Source: Thioalkalivibrio sp. ALJ12 (lineage in GTDB: Bacteria > Pseudomonadota > Gammaproteobacteria > Ectothiorhodospirales > Ectothiorhodospiraceae). Taken from it: 64,000 bases of DNA. Under the pieces are notes generated by a model, which did no database searches, was not told the origin of the DNA, and saw only the letters and a program-made list of their open reading frames with translations. Shown piece by piece: positions 28,945 to 39,519 of the stretch (within the stretch, counting starts at the first letter, position 1; each line of letters opens with the position of its first letter). Made by a program: the position numbers and the translations under genes. The stretch is taken from assembly GCF_000378305.1 (NCBI RefSeq), contig NZ_KB899540.1, positions 253,924 to 317,923 on the forward strand, written 5' to 3'.

Positions 28945-29892
28945 TCACGAATTGTTGTCACCGTCCGGTCCGTCACCCGGACCCTTTCGCCCGCCCAGCG
29001 CGCCAAGACGCGAGCGGATGTCCGCCCAGGCATCGATCACCCCGATCGTCGCCAGCAGCAGGAACATCTGCGGCAGGGCCAGCGCCATCAGCACGTACAT
29101 GCCCACCATCCAGAAGCTGCTCATGCCCTGGTGATGCGTCAGTGCATGCACCAGTGCAATGCCCTGGAGGAAGAACAGCACCCCAAGGATGAACGCCAGC
29201 TCGGTGGCCAGCGGCACCGGGCCGAGATGCCCGACCAGCCCCAGCGCGACGGTCACGCCGCTCATGGCGCGACCGAACTGCAGCGCGCGGAACTCCTCGC
29301 CAAACGCCCCCGGGTTATACAGAAGCGCCTGCCAATAGCGGCCGATCAGCAGACTCAGCGTCAGACTCAGCAGCACGATCCCGGCAAAAAGCCCCGTCAG
29401 GTAGGGCGCCGCACGGCGCAGCGCGGCCTCCAGCTCCTGCGCCCCGGTATCCGTACCCTCGACCAGCGGTCCCAGCAGGGCCATGCCCGCCTCGGACCAG
29501 GCCGTCTGCAGATCCGGTACCAGGGCATGTACTGCCAGTACGCCAAGCCCGGCGACCATCGCGCCGGCCTTCAGCGTCATGCGCCAGGACACCGTACGGC
29601 GCAGGACCTCGGCCAGCAGGACCACGGGTGCCCACTGCACAAACCCCGCGGCCACACCCGCCATCGGCGGGGCCTCCGGGATCAGCACGAACATCGCAGC
29701 TCCGAGCACCAGCGCCGACAACGCGGCGACGAGCAGGGCCTGCCCCAGACCGACACGCAGGCCGACCAGTGCGATCAGGGCACTGCTGACGATCGCGATC
29801 GGCGGCAGGAAGAGCCCCGCAACGCCAAAGCCGGAGACCGCGCCCACGGCGCGGCCCCGGCTTTTCATCACGAATTCGGCCAGTACACGCAT
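28945..29892 (-). CDS. DUF2232-like multi-pass membrane protein
   Basis: A 315-aa integral membrane protein with about 8-9 hydrophobic segments and a short charged Gly/Asp-rich tail (GRKGPGDGPDGD). The position between rpsR and rplI and the overall size match the DUF2232 (YybS-like) protein habitually found inside this ribosomal operon. Its molecular function is unknown. The constant company of S6/S18/L9 genes is the main recorded property. Confidence 0.8.
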   Translation of the reverse strand: MRVLAEFVMKSRGRAVGAVSGFGVAGLFLPPIAIVSSALIALVGLRVGLGQALLVAALSALVLGAAMFVLIPEAPPMAGVAAGFVQWAPVVLLAEVLRRTVSWRMTLKAGAMVAGLGVLAVHALVPDLQTAWSEAGMALLGPLVEGTDTGAQELEAALRRAAPYLTGLFAGIVLLSLTLSLLIGRYWQALLYNPGAFGEEFRALQFGRAMSGVTVALGLVGHLGPVPLATELAFILGVLFFLQGIALVHALTHHQGMSSFWMVGMYVLMALALPQMFLLLATIGVIDAWADIRSRLGALGGRKGPGDGPDGDNNS

Positions 29893-29923
29893 GGCCGTGC
29901 GTCCGGGCGAACCGGAGCGCGGA

Positions 29924-30148
29924 TCAGTGGTTGTCGCTGTACGGCAGCAGCGCGAGGTAGCGCGCGCGCTTCACGGCCGTGGCCAGCTGGCGCTGATACT
30001 TCGCGCTGGTGCCGGTCACGCGGCTGGGCACAATCTTGCCGGTCTCGGTTACAAAACCTTTCAGCAGGTTCAGGTCCTTGTAATCGATGTACTCGATGCC
30101 TTCGGCGGTGAACTTGCAGTACTTGCGACGACGCGGAAAACGGGCCAT
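29924..30148 (-). CDS. rpsR: 30S ribosomal protein S18
   Basis: A 74-aa protein starting [25 protein letters not shown]-type sequence. It has the conserved [18 protein letters not shown] core and [28 protein letters not shown] end. It binds S6 on the small-subunit platform. rpsF precedes it with 42 bp between. Confidence 0.98.
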   Translation of the reverse strand: MARFPRRRKYCKFTAEGIEYIDYKDLNLLKGFVTETGKIVPSRVTGTSAKYQRQLATAVKRARYLALLPYSDNH

Positions 30149-30190
30149 GTCAGATCTCCTTCAAAAATTCGGTCAACGGACGGGCGGGAC

Positions 30191-30595
30191 TTACTCGGCG
30201 GAGGCCGAGTCGTCAGAGGCGGCCTGGCCACCTTCGTCGTCACGCTCGCGGCGACGGCCCTTGGCACCTTCCTCTTCCTGGCCCTTGGCCAGCGGGGAGG
30301 TTTCGGTGACGGCCTCTTCCATGCGCATGGCCAGGTGGCGCAGCACGGCATCGTTGAACCGGAAGGCACTGACCAGTTCTTCCAGCGCCTCTTCCGAGGC
30401 CTCGATGTTCATCAGCACGTAGTGGGCCTTGACCAGCTTCTGGATCGGGTAGGCCAGCTGACGACGGCCCCAGTCTTCCAGACGGTGGATCTTGCCCTCG
30501 TGACCTTCGACCAGGCCCTTGTAGCGCTCGATCATCGCCGGGACCTGCTCGCTCTGGTCCGGGTGGACCAGGAACACAACTTCGTAATGACGCAT
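30191..30595 (-). CDS. rpsF: 30S ribosomal protein S6
   Basis: A 134-aa protein with the canonical [19 protein letters not shown] start, the [23 protein letters not shown] block and a charged C-terminal tail ([18 protein letters not shown]) longer than the ~95-aa core. Acidic or mixed tails are normal in proteobacterial S6. First gene of rpsF-rpsR-DUF2232-rplI-dnaB-alr. Its leader (30596-30760) probably carries the operon promoter, but I cannot pick one convincingly. Confidence 0.97.
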   Translation of the reverse strand: MRHYEVVFLVHPDQSEQVPAMIERYKGLVEGHEGKIHRLEDWGRRQLAYPIQKLVKAHYVLMNIEASEEALEELVSAFRFNDAVLRHLAMRMEEAVTETSPLAKGQEEEGAKGRRRERDDEGGQAASDDSASAE

Positions 30596-30760
30596 TTTCG
30601 ACTCCTTGCGGGTATCAGCCTCCCGACGCAGCGGTGAGGCAAGGATTCCGACCGCCGGATAACCGGCAGACGGAAAGGCGCGATACCTTAAACGAACTGG
30701 GCCCCGGCAACAAGCCCGAGGGCCCTCGGCAGCGCCGTCGCGCCGGGCCGGGTGACGATG

Positions 30761-31210
30761 TCAGTCCTCGTCCACCGGCCACTCGTCTTCCGGAATAATC
30801 CCGTCGTCACGCTGCTCGTGCCGCACCCAGGCGACGATATCCGCCACATCCTGATGATCCAGCCCCGGGACCGGCGGCATGTCGCCGTATTCCCAATGAT
30901 GCGCGACCACCCCGCGCTCGACCGCGATGAAGAAGGTGATGTCGGCGTGATGGGACGGCTCGTAGATCCGGTGAACTAGTGCCGGCCCCTGCCCGGTACC
31001 GCGGGCATCGGCGCCATGACACTCCGCGCAGCTCTGCGCGAAGCGCTCCCGACCCACCTGCGGATCGCCGTACAGCTCGATGTTGGCAAGCCCCTGGATG
31101 GGATACGGTGCTCGCTCCTGCGCCGCCTCCGGGGTCTCCTCGCCGCACCCGGCGAGGAGACCGGCGAGGGCCAGCGCGACCACCGACGCCCCAACAGACT
31201 TAATGCGCAT
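30761..31210 (-). CDS. Mono-haem cytochrome c lipoprotein
   Basis: A 149-aa exported protein. The signal has lipobox LLAGC (C22), followed by one class I cytochrome c domain with haem site CAECH (61-65) and axial Met in YGDMPPVPG (M111). It is probably membrane-tethered in the periplasm. The start ATG 31210 overlaps the end of the preceding His-rich cytochrome gene by 11 nt, implying coupled translation. ATG 31216 is an alternative. With its two upstream neighbours it forms a redox/metal unit lodged between rlmB and rpsF. Confidence 0.85.
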   Translation of the reverse strand: MRIKSVGASVVALALAGLLAGCGEETPEAAQERAPYPIQGLANIELYGDPQVGRERFAQSCAECHGADARGTGQGPALVHRIYEPSHHADITFFIAVERGVVAHHWEYGDMPPVPGLDHQDVADIVAWVRHEQRDDGIIPEDEWPVDED

Positions 31211-31796
31211 GCCCATTATGGCCCCCATTGTGGTGATCGTGGTCGTCGTGCCGGTCAGGCGCGTGATGACCATCGTGGTCATCCGAGGGGTCGTCGCCAG
31301 CATCGGCCAGTTCGTAGCGGATGTAATTGACCACGTGCCAGATCTCGTCGTCGTCCAGCACACCGGCAAAGGCGGGCATCTCGCCCGAGCCCTCGCGAAT
31401 CACCCAGTGGTATTCGCCTGCGGTGTGTCCCCCGGCGTGTTCCCGTAAATCGGCTGGACGCGACTCCAGCGCACGCGCCTGCGCGCCGTCACCGGCGCCG
31501 GTCTCCCCGTGGCAGGCCAGGCACTGGGCCTTGTAGGCGTCCCGCCCCATGCGGATGGATGCCTCGTCTGCCGCGTGGGGGTTATCCCGCTCGGCCGCAT
31601 CGGAAGGTGCCTCCCAGCGATGCTCGTGCGTGTGGTGGTCATGGCCGGGGTGGTCACCCTGGCCGGAATGGTCATGGTGATCATGCGTCGGCTCCCCGTG
31701 GTGGTGGTCGTGGCCCTCGCTCGCCGCGAGCGGCGTCGCCAGGATCAGGCTCATGGCCAGCAGGGTGCTGACCGGAAAAACGGTTGCAATGGACAT
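31200..31796 (-). CDS. Histidine-rich mono-haem cytochrome c
   Basis: A 198-aa exported protein. The signal peptide ends near residue 25 (LAASEG). A histidine/aspartate-rich segment follows (residues 29-60, more than a dozen His), then a cytochrome c domain with CLACH (92-96) and Met ligand GSGEMPAF (M140). A second His-rich tail (about 175-198) ends GHAH. Two His-rich arms around a haem domain suggest divalent metal or copper binding in the periplasm coupled to electron transfer. I know no described homologue by name. It starts 64 bp after the small Cys/His protein. Confidence 0.8.
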   Translation of the reverse strand: MSIATVFPVSTLLAMSLILATPLAASEGHDHHHGEPTHDHHDHSGQGDHPGHDHHTHEHRWEAPSDAAERDNPHAADEASIRMGRDAYKAQCLACHGETGAGDGAQARALESRPADLREHAGGHTAGEYHWVIREGSGEMPAFAGVLDDDEIWHVVNYIRYELADAGDDPSDDHDGHHAPDRHDDHDHHNGGHNGHAH

Positions 31797-31860
31797 CTGG
31801 ATTCCTCGCTGTCGCAATCATTGAAACGGACGCGGCCAGGCCGCATCCAAGACAGGGGAA

Positions 31861-32175
31861 TCAGGATCTCGGTGGAGGGCTCGGGGGCTCGATGGACAAC
31901 CGGTTCGGCTGGACCAGGGGCTCGGCGGGCACCCGGGTCAGCGTCGTCGTAAGCGAGACAGCTGTCGCCAGCGGGGCCACGCAACAGCCCCCGTGGCTGG
32001 AGCACTCCTGCTCGGCGTGATGATCGCAGTGCGCACCATCGCAGTGCATGGAGACGTCCATCTCCGCGGGCTCGCTGGGCATGGTCGCCATGTCGGCCGC
32101 ATGCACGGTTTGCGCCATCACCAGCAGGGGCAACAGCAACAACAGCCAGAGGACCGGTCGAGGATGCACGCGCAT
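31861..32175 (-). CDS. Small Cys/His-rich exported protein
   Basis: A 104-aa protein. The signal peptide (residues 1-26, cleavage near VHA-AD) is followed by a compact metal-binding-looking cluster MHCDGAHCDHH...ECSSHGGCC (43-65) and a proline-rich tail ending SPPPRS. It resembles CopL/DUF2946-like secreted proteins by composition and layout, but the family is uncertain. It lies 27 bp after rlmB and is probably cotranscribed with the two cytochromes. The copper-ATPase locus at 22.6 kb encodes a protein with the same plan. Confidence 0.65.
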   Translation of the reverse strand: MRVHPRPVLWLLLLLPLLVMAQTVHAADMATMPSEPAEMDVSMHCDGAHCDHHAEQECSSHGGCCVAPLATAVSLTTTLTRVPAEPLVQPNRLSIEPPSPPPRS

Positions 32176-32202
32176 ATACCGAGTGTATCAGGCCCGCCGG
32201 CG

Positions 32203-32958
32203 TCAGGATTGGCGCTGGCGGCGGACCTCGAACAGCGAGACCCCGGTCGCCACCGAGACGTTCAGGCTCTCCACCGTGCCGCCCATCGGGATCCTGGCGA
32301 GATGATCGCAGGCCTCGCGGGTCAGGCGCCGCATGCCCTCGCCCTCGGCCCCCATCACGATCGCGGTCGGCGGCCGCAGATCCACCGTATAGAGGTCCTC
32401 GTGCGCGGCACCGTCCAGACCCACGGTCCACATGCCGGCATCCTTCAATGCCGCCAGGGTCCGCGCGAGGTTGCCGACCGCGACCACCGGCACGGTTTCC
32501 GCCGCGCCCGAGGCGACCTTGATCGCCGCCGGCGTGAGCGCCGCGCTGTGGTGTCGGGGCGTGACGATGGCACCGGCGCCGGCCGCGTCCGCGGTGCGCA
32601 GGCAGGCGCCCAGGTTATGCGGATCGGTGACCCCGTCCAGCACCAGCACGAGGTCCAGCCCATCCTGTACCCGCTGGACCAGGGTCTTTTCGTCCACTAC
32701 CGGGCGCGGGGCGCAATGCACGATCACGCCCTGATGCTGGAACCCGGGGTGGTGCTGGTCGAGCTTGTCACGCCCCGCCCGCTCGATCGAGATCCCGCGT
32801 GCCTGGGCCTGCTCCAGCAAATGCGCCAGCGCCGGCTCCAGGGTGCCGCTCGCCAGCTGCAGCAGACGCACGCGCTCCGGGGCATGCTGCAGCACGGCGG
32901 CTACCGCGTGGATCCCGCCGAAGGACTCGCCGCGAGGCCCCTTGCCGCCCTTGCCCAT
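32203..32958 (-). CDS. rlmB: 23S rRNA (guanosine-2'-O-)-methyltransferase RlmB
   Basis: A 251-aa SPOUT/TrmH methyltransferase modifying G2251 in the peptidyl-transferase loop of 23S rRNA. The N-terminal substrate-binding domain starts GGIHAVAAVL. The catalytic knot carries DPHNLGACLRTADAAG (motif 1), IVMGAEGEGMRRL (motif 2) and IPMGGTVESLNVSVA (motif 3). The SD (AGGAGG) is paired in a hairpin with the end of rnr. It forms a unit with rnr as in E. coli. Confidence 0.96.
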   Translation of the reverse strand: MGKGGKGPRGESFGGIHAVAAVLQHAPERVRLLQLASGTLEPALAHLLEQAQARGISIERAGRDKLDQHHPGFQHQGVIVHCAPRPVVDEKTLVQRVQDGLDLVLVLDGVTDPHNLGACLRTADAAGAGAIVTPRHHSAALTPAAIKVASGAAETVPVVAVGNLARTLAALKDAGMWTVGLDGAAHEDLYTVDLRPPTAIVMGAEGEGMRRLTREACDHLARIPMGGTVESLNVSVATGVSLFEVRRQRQS

Positions 32959-32968
32959 CGCCCCTATC

Positions 32969-32986
32969 CCTCCTAGGACTAGGAGG
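32969..32986 (-). promoter_or_regulatory. Hairpin pairing the rnr stop with the rlmB ribosome-binding site
   Basis: On the transcribed strand CCTCCTAG-TC-CTAGGAGG is a perfect 8-bp stem with a 2-nt loop. The first half contains the rnr stop codon (TAG). The second half contains the AGGAGG of rlmB, 10 nt before its ATG. Ribosomes finishing rnr would open the stem, so rlmB translation may depend on rnr translation. Confidence 0.55.
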
Positions 32987-35459
32987 CGCTGGACGAGCGG
33001 CGGCGCCGACCACGACGACGCCGACCGGACTTGCCACCGGGCTCGCCATCGGTGCCCGACGGCGTCTCTGAAGCGTCGGCAGCCGGGGCCTCGGACGGGG
33101 CCTCAGCGGCGGACTCTGACGACTTGCCACGACCGCGCCCACCGCGGCGGCGGCGCTTCTTCTTCGGCGGGCCGTCGTCCTGGGCCTGCTCGGGCGCGGC
33201 CTCCGGTGCCGGCTGCACGGCCTCGGCGTCCTTGCGCTTGCGACCACGGCCGCCCTTCTTCTTTGGCGCGGCCTCGACTTGGGACTCTTCGGCCAGAGCC
33301 AGATCGATCTTGCGATCGTCCAGGCTGACGCGCACGACCTGCACGCGCAACTCATCGCCAATACGGAATACGCGACCGCCGCGTTCGCCGGTCAACGTGT
33401 GGCGCGACGGCTCGAAGTGATAGAAGTCGTTATCGAGGGCGGTCACGTGCACCAGGCCCTCGATGTAGACGTCCTTGATCTCGACGAACAGGCCGAACCC
33501 GGTCACCCCGGAGACGACGCCGTCAAAGGTGTCGCCGACCTTGTCCTGCATGTATTCGGCCTTGAGCCAGGCGACCGCGTCGCGCGTGGCATCATCCGCA
33601 CGGCGTTCAGCCATGGAGCAGTGCTCGCCGAGCGATTCCATGTCGTTGTGCGAATACGGGAAGGCCTTGTTGCTGCCCTTGCGCAGCACATGGCGAATCC
33701 CGCGATGCACCAGCAGATCCGGGTAGCGCCGGATCGGCGAGGTGAAGTGGGCGTAGTCATCCAGCGCCAGCCCGAAGTGGCCGTCCAGTTCGGGCGCGTA
33801 CACCGCCTGGCTCAGCGAGCGCAGCAGCACGGTCTGGATCAGCTGCTGGTCGGGACGCTTCTTCGCCGCCTTCAGGACCTCGGTGTAGTCGCGGGGGCTC
33901 GGCTCGCTGCCCCCGCCGAGCGCCAGACCCACCCCATTGAGGAAGTCACGCAGGTCGTCGACCTTGTCCGTCGGCGGCTGGTCATGGATACGGTAGAGCG
34001 CCGGCACCTTGTGCTTCTTGAGAAAGCGCGCGGCCGCCACGTTGGCCATGATCATGCATTCCTCGACCATGCGATGCGCGTCGTTGCGCTCGGTCGGCAC
34101 GATCTGCTCGATCTTGCGATCCTCGCCGAACAGGATCTTGGTCTCGGTGGTATCGAAGTCGATCGCCCCGCGGCGGTTGCGCGCGGCGTGCAGCGCCTTG
34201 AAGACCTCGTGCAGGACCTCCAGGTGGGGCATCACATGCCCATTCTGCTCGCGCAGCTGCTCGTCGCCATCGAGCATCGCGGCGACGTCCTCGTAGATCA
34301 GGCGCGCATGCGAGCGGATCAGCCCCTCGTGGAAGCGATAGTTCTTCAGGGCACCGCGAGCACCGATCTCCATCTCGCAGACCATGCTCAAGCGATCGAC
34401 CTTCGGGTTCAGCGAGCAGAGCCCGTTGGACAGGACCTCCGGCAGCATCGGGATCACGTTGTTCGGGAAATACACCGAGGTCCCGCGCGTACGTGCCTCG
34501 CGGTCCAGCGCCGCATCCCGCTCGACGTAGTGCGACACGTCCGCGATGGCCACCCACAGGCGCCAGCCCTTGCCGTCGCGCTCGCAGTACAGCGCGTCAT
34601 CAAAGTCCCGCGCGTCGTCGCCATCGATAGTCACAAATGGCTGCTCGCGCAGGTCCAGGCGGCCCTTCTTGGCCTTCTCGTTGACCTCGGCCCCCAGCTC
34701 ATCGGCTGCGGCAGCGACCTCCTCTGGCCACTCGTGCGGCAGACTGTGCGCACGGATCGCGATATCGATCTCCATGCCGGGCGCCATGTGTTCGCCCAGC
34801 ACCTCGATGACGTCCCCGCGCAGGCGTGCCGTGCGCGACGCGGACTCGCGGATACGCACGACCACGATCTGGTCGTCTTCGGCCTCGCCCAGACCATCGG
34901 GCGGCACCAGGATGTCGTGCGTGATGCGCTTGTTGTCCGGGGTCAGGATGCCCACCCCGTCCTCGATGCGCAGGCGCCCGACCACCTGGGTCGTGTTGTG
35001 TTCGAGGACCTCGACGATGCCGCCCTCGCGGCGACCGCGACGATCCACGCCCATGACCCGCGCCAGCACGCGGTCACCATGGAACACACCGCGCATCTGG
35101 CGCGGCGAGAGAAACAGATCGTCGTCCTGTTCATCCGGCACCAGAAAACCGAAGCCGTCCGGGTGGCCGATCACGCGACCGCGAATCAGGTCTTCCTGGT
35201 TGACCGGGAGATAGGCGCCGCGCCGGTTGCAAAGGGCCTGCCCGTCGCGCTCCATCGCCTTCAGGCGACGGCGCAGGGCCTCGAGACGGTCGTCGTCGAC
35301 GATCTCCAGCCGCTCGGCGATCTCGTCGTAGGACAGGGGGTTGTCGGCTTCCTGCAGGAGCCCGAGGATGAACTCGCGGCTGGGGATGGGATTGTCGTAC
35401 TTCTGCGCCTCGCGCTCGAAATTGGGATCGGCCGGCGCCTTGCTTCTTTTTCTTGGCAT
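32979..35459 (-). CDS. rnr: Ribonuclease R
   Basis: An 826-aa 3'-5' exoribonuclease degrading structured RNA. An N-terminal helix-turn-helix-like segment precedes cold-shock domains. The RNB catalytic domain has FVTIDGDDARDFDDALY (Asp cluster) and NNVIPMLPEVLSNGLCSLNP. A C-terminal S1 domain (DTFDGVVSGVTGFGLFVEI) is followed by a ~100-aa Lys/Arg-rich, low-complexity tail (KKKGGRGRKRKD, PPKKKRRRRGGRGRG, GRRRRGRRRR). Length and tail are normal for gammaproteobacterial RNase R. First gene of rnr-rlmB. Confidence 0.97.
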   Translation of the reverse strand: MPRKRSKAPADPNFEREAQKYDNPIPSREFILGLLQEADNPLSYDEIAERLEIVDDDRLEALRRRLKAMERDGQALCNRRGAYLPVNQEDLIRGRVIGHPDGFGFLVPDEQDDDLFLSPRQMRGVFHGDRVLARVMGVDRRGRREGGIVEVLEHNTTQVVGRLRIEDGVGILTPDNKRITHDILVPPDGLGEAEDDQIVVVRIRESASRTARLRGDVIEVLGEHMAPGMEIDIAIRAHSLPHEWPEEVAAAADELGAEVNEKAKKGRLDLREQPFVTIDGDDARDFDDALYCERDGKGWRLWVAIADVSHYVERDAALDREARTRGTSVYFPNNVIPMLPEVLSNGLCSLNPKVDRLSMVCEMEIGARGALKNYRFHEGLIRSHARLIYEDVAAMLDGDEQLREQNGHVMPHLEVLHEVFKALHAARNRRGAIDFDTTETKILFGEDRKIEQIVPTERNDAHRMVEECMIMANVAAARFLKKHKVPALYRIHDQPPTDKVDDLRDFLNGVGLALGGGSEPSPRDYTEVLKAAKKRPDQQLIQTVLLRSLSQAVYAPELDGHFGLALDDYAHFTSPIRRYPDLLVHRGIRHVLRKGSNKAFPYSHNDMESLGEHCSMAERRADDATRDAVAWLKAEYMQDKVGDTFDGVVSGVTGFGLFVEIKDVYIEGLVHVTALDNDFYHFEPSRHTLTGERGGRVFRIGDELRVQVVRVSLDDRKIDLALAEESQVEAAPKKKGGRGRKRKDAEAVQPAPEAAPEQAQDDGPPKKKRRRRGGRGRGKSSESAAEAPSEAPAADASETPSGTDGEPGGKSGRRRRGRRRRSSSAS

Positions 35460-35617
35460 TCAAACAACTCGTTGGATGATTCGGTGGCCGCCAGCGGAAG
35501 GCTGGCAACGCAAGCGCCCTATTATGCGGCAAGTAAAGATTTGCTGCCGGAAGCGCCGAGGGACGCGCGAACCCAGCCTCACGTCCGCGCCCATGGCACA
35601 GGACATTCTTGCGGGCG

Positions 35618-35646
35618 TTGACAGGCTTTTGGCCGCGCACTATATT
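35618..35646 (+). promoter_or_regulatory. Strong sigma-70 promoter of tRNA-Leu
   Basis: TTGACA (35618-35623, perfect -35) is separated by 17 bp from TATATT (35641-35646, 5/6). A GC-rich discriminator (GCGCGC) follows, the arrangement typical of stringently controlled stable-RNA promoters. Start near 35653, leaving about 45 nt of 5' leader before the tRNA. A small hairpin (CCGGT/ACCGG) lies in that leader. Confidence 0.8.
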
Positions 35647-35697
35647 GCGCGCTCCTGAAGCGCAGGACCCGGTCTCGAACCGGCGATCCGACCTCGT

Positions 35698-35784
35698 GCC
35701 GAGGTGGCGGAATTGGTAGACGCGCTAGCTTCAGGTGCTAGTGAGCGAAAGCTCGTGGAGGTTCAAGTCCTCTCCTCGGCACCA
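35698..35784 (+). tRNA. tRNA-Leu (anticodon CAG)
   Basis: 87 nt including the encoded CCA. The acceptor stem GCCGAGG pairs with CCTCGGC before ACCA. The anticodon stem CTAGC/GCTAG (35725-35729, 35737-35741) has a 7-nt loop TTCAGGT, giving anticodon CAG (35732-35734) for CUG codons. The long variable arm (GAGCGAAAGCTC) is that of a class II tRNA. The T-arm contains GTTCAAGTC. Confidence 0.97.
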
Positions 35785-35933
35785 TTTCTCTGCTTCCCGA
35801 TCCCCCGAGACGAAAATACCCGCCCCGTTCTCCGCACGGATCTCCGTGTAGCGGTGGAACTATGTCTGTCCGCGCGTACGGCACGGGCCTGGCCCGCACC
35901 GCACGTCCAAGCGATATCCCAAACGCGCCTGGA

Positions 35934-38418
<2,485 letters not shown>

Positions 38419-38438
38419 CTCGTCCCTGCCCTTGTCCT

Positions 38439-38520
38439 AGGGAAACACTGATCAATGTCCACGCTCGCACTCAAGGCGCTTTTGCGTCCGGCGAGTGTGT
38501 ACATTGATCAGTGTTTCCCT
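38439..38520. repeat. 82-bp perfect hairpin repeat in the hflC-hisZ gap
   Basis: AGGGAAACACTGATCAATGT (38439-38458) and its exact complement (38501-38520) bracket a 42-bp centre containing CGCTTTTGCGT. That 11-mer, and the CTAGGG-x2-AC-x-CTGAT ends, are shared with the 288-bp element at 16402-16689. This looks like an internally deleted relative. In the hisZ transcript it would form a long stem-loop. Confidence 0.8.
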
Positions 38521-38634
38521 TGTGTCACCCAATGCGCGCCGGCCGGCTCCCGGCATGACTCGGGCCCGGAAGACCGGGCCCGAGTCAAACGGTCACCGCG
38601 CACCGGACACCTGCGATGGCGCCCGGCCCCGGTG

Positions 38635-39519
38635 TTACTGGGTCGGCAGCGGCGCCGGCCGCTCCCCGCCCGGCGCGTTGAAGAACTGGAAGAACTCGGA
38701 GTTCGGCTCCAGGATAAAGGTGCTCTTCTCGCCGCTCATGCTGTTGCGGTAGGCGATCAGGCTTCGATAGAAGCGGAAGAACTCCTCGTCCTCGCCGAAC
38801 GAGCGGCCCAGCGTCTCGGTGGCACGCGCATCACCGGCACCCCGGATCTCCTCGGAGTCGCGATAGGCGTTGGCGAGGATGACCGTGCGGTCACGGTCGG
38901 CGCGCGAGCGGATGCGCTCGGCCTCCTCCTGGCCACGGGCACGGAAGTCCTGCGCCACGCGCTCACGCTCGGCACGCATACGTTCGTACACCGACTCGGA
39001 GACCTCGTCGGGCAGATCCATCCGGCGTACGCGCACGTCGACCAGGTCAATCCCCAGCTCCAGCGCCGTCTCCAGCGCGGTCTGCCGTACCGCCCCCATG
39101 ATCGCCAGGCGCTCGCCGGCGACGACTTCCTGCAACTCGAAGCGTGCGAACTCGTTACGCATGCCGTCGCGCAGGATCTGGGCCAGACGCTCCTCGGCCA
39201 GCCGCTCGTCACCGCGGGTAGCGCGGTAGAACTGACCAATATCATCGATACGCCACTTGGCGTAGAAGTCGACGATGATGTTCTTCGCCTCGGAGGTCAG
39301 GAACCGATCCGGCGGGATGTTCAGCGTCATGATCCGGGCATCGAACTTCTCGACGTTCTGGATCAGCGGAAACTTGAAATGCAGACCAGGCTCGGGATCG
39401 ACCTGACGGATCTCCCCCAGGGCAAACTTGATCACGCGCTCGCGCTCATCGACGGTGTAGGTCGACAGCGCCACCACGATCCCGATGACAACAACGGCGA
39501 TACCGGCTATGCGTAGCAT
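38635..39519 (-). CDS. hflC: HflC, modulator of FtsH protease
   Basis: A 294-aa SPFH/prohibitin protein with one N-terminal transmembrane helix (about 3-20) and a periplasmic SPFH domain (VDERERVIKFALGEI, DVRVRRMDLPDEVSESVYERMRAER). With HflK it forms the cage around the FtsH protease. Its ATG overlaps the hflK stop by one base (TAATG). The C-terminal tail after residue 280 is proline-rich and short. Confidence 0.95.
   Translation of the reverse strand: MLRIAGIAVVVIGIVVALSTYTVDERERVIKFALGEIRQVDPEPGLHFKFPLIQNVEKFDARIMTLNIPPDRFLTSEAKNIIVDFYAKWRIDDIGQFYRATRGDERLAEERLAQILRDGMRNEFARFELQEVVAGERLAIMGAVRQTALETALELGIDLVDVRVRRMDLPDEVSESVYERMRAERERVAQDFRARGQEEAERIRSRADRDRTVILANAYRDSEEIRGAGDARATETLGRSFGEDEEFFRFYRSLIAYRNSMSGEKSTFILEPNSEFFQFFNAPGGERPAPLPTQ

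Noticed and set aside
33279-35621. 780-codon plus-strand open frame over rnr
   Set aside because: Complement of RNase R, with no independent motif or ribosome site.
35664-35690. tRNA T-arm-like sequence on the minus strand in front of tRNA-Leu
   Set aside because: Only a short GGTTCGAGACC-like loop with an imperfect stem. No acceptor or anticodon arm is recognisable. It reads better as a leader hairpin.
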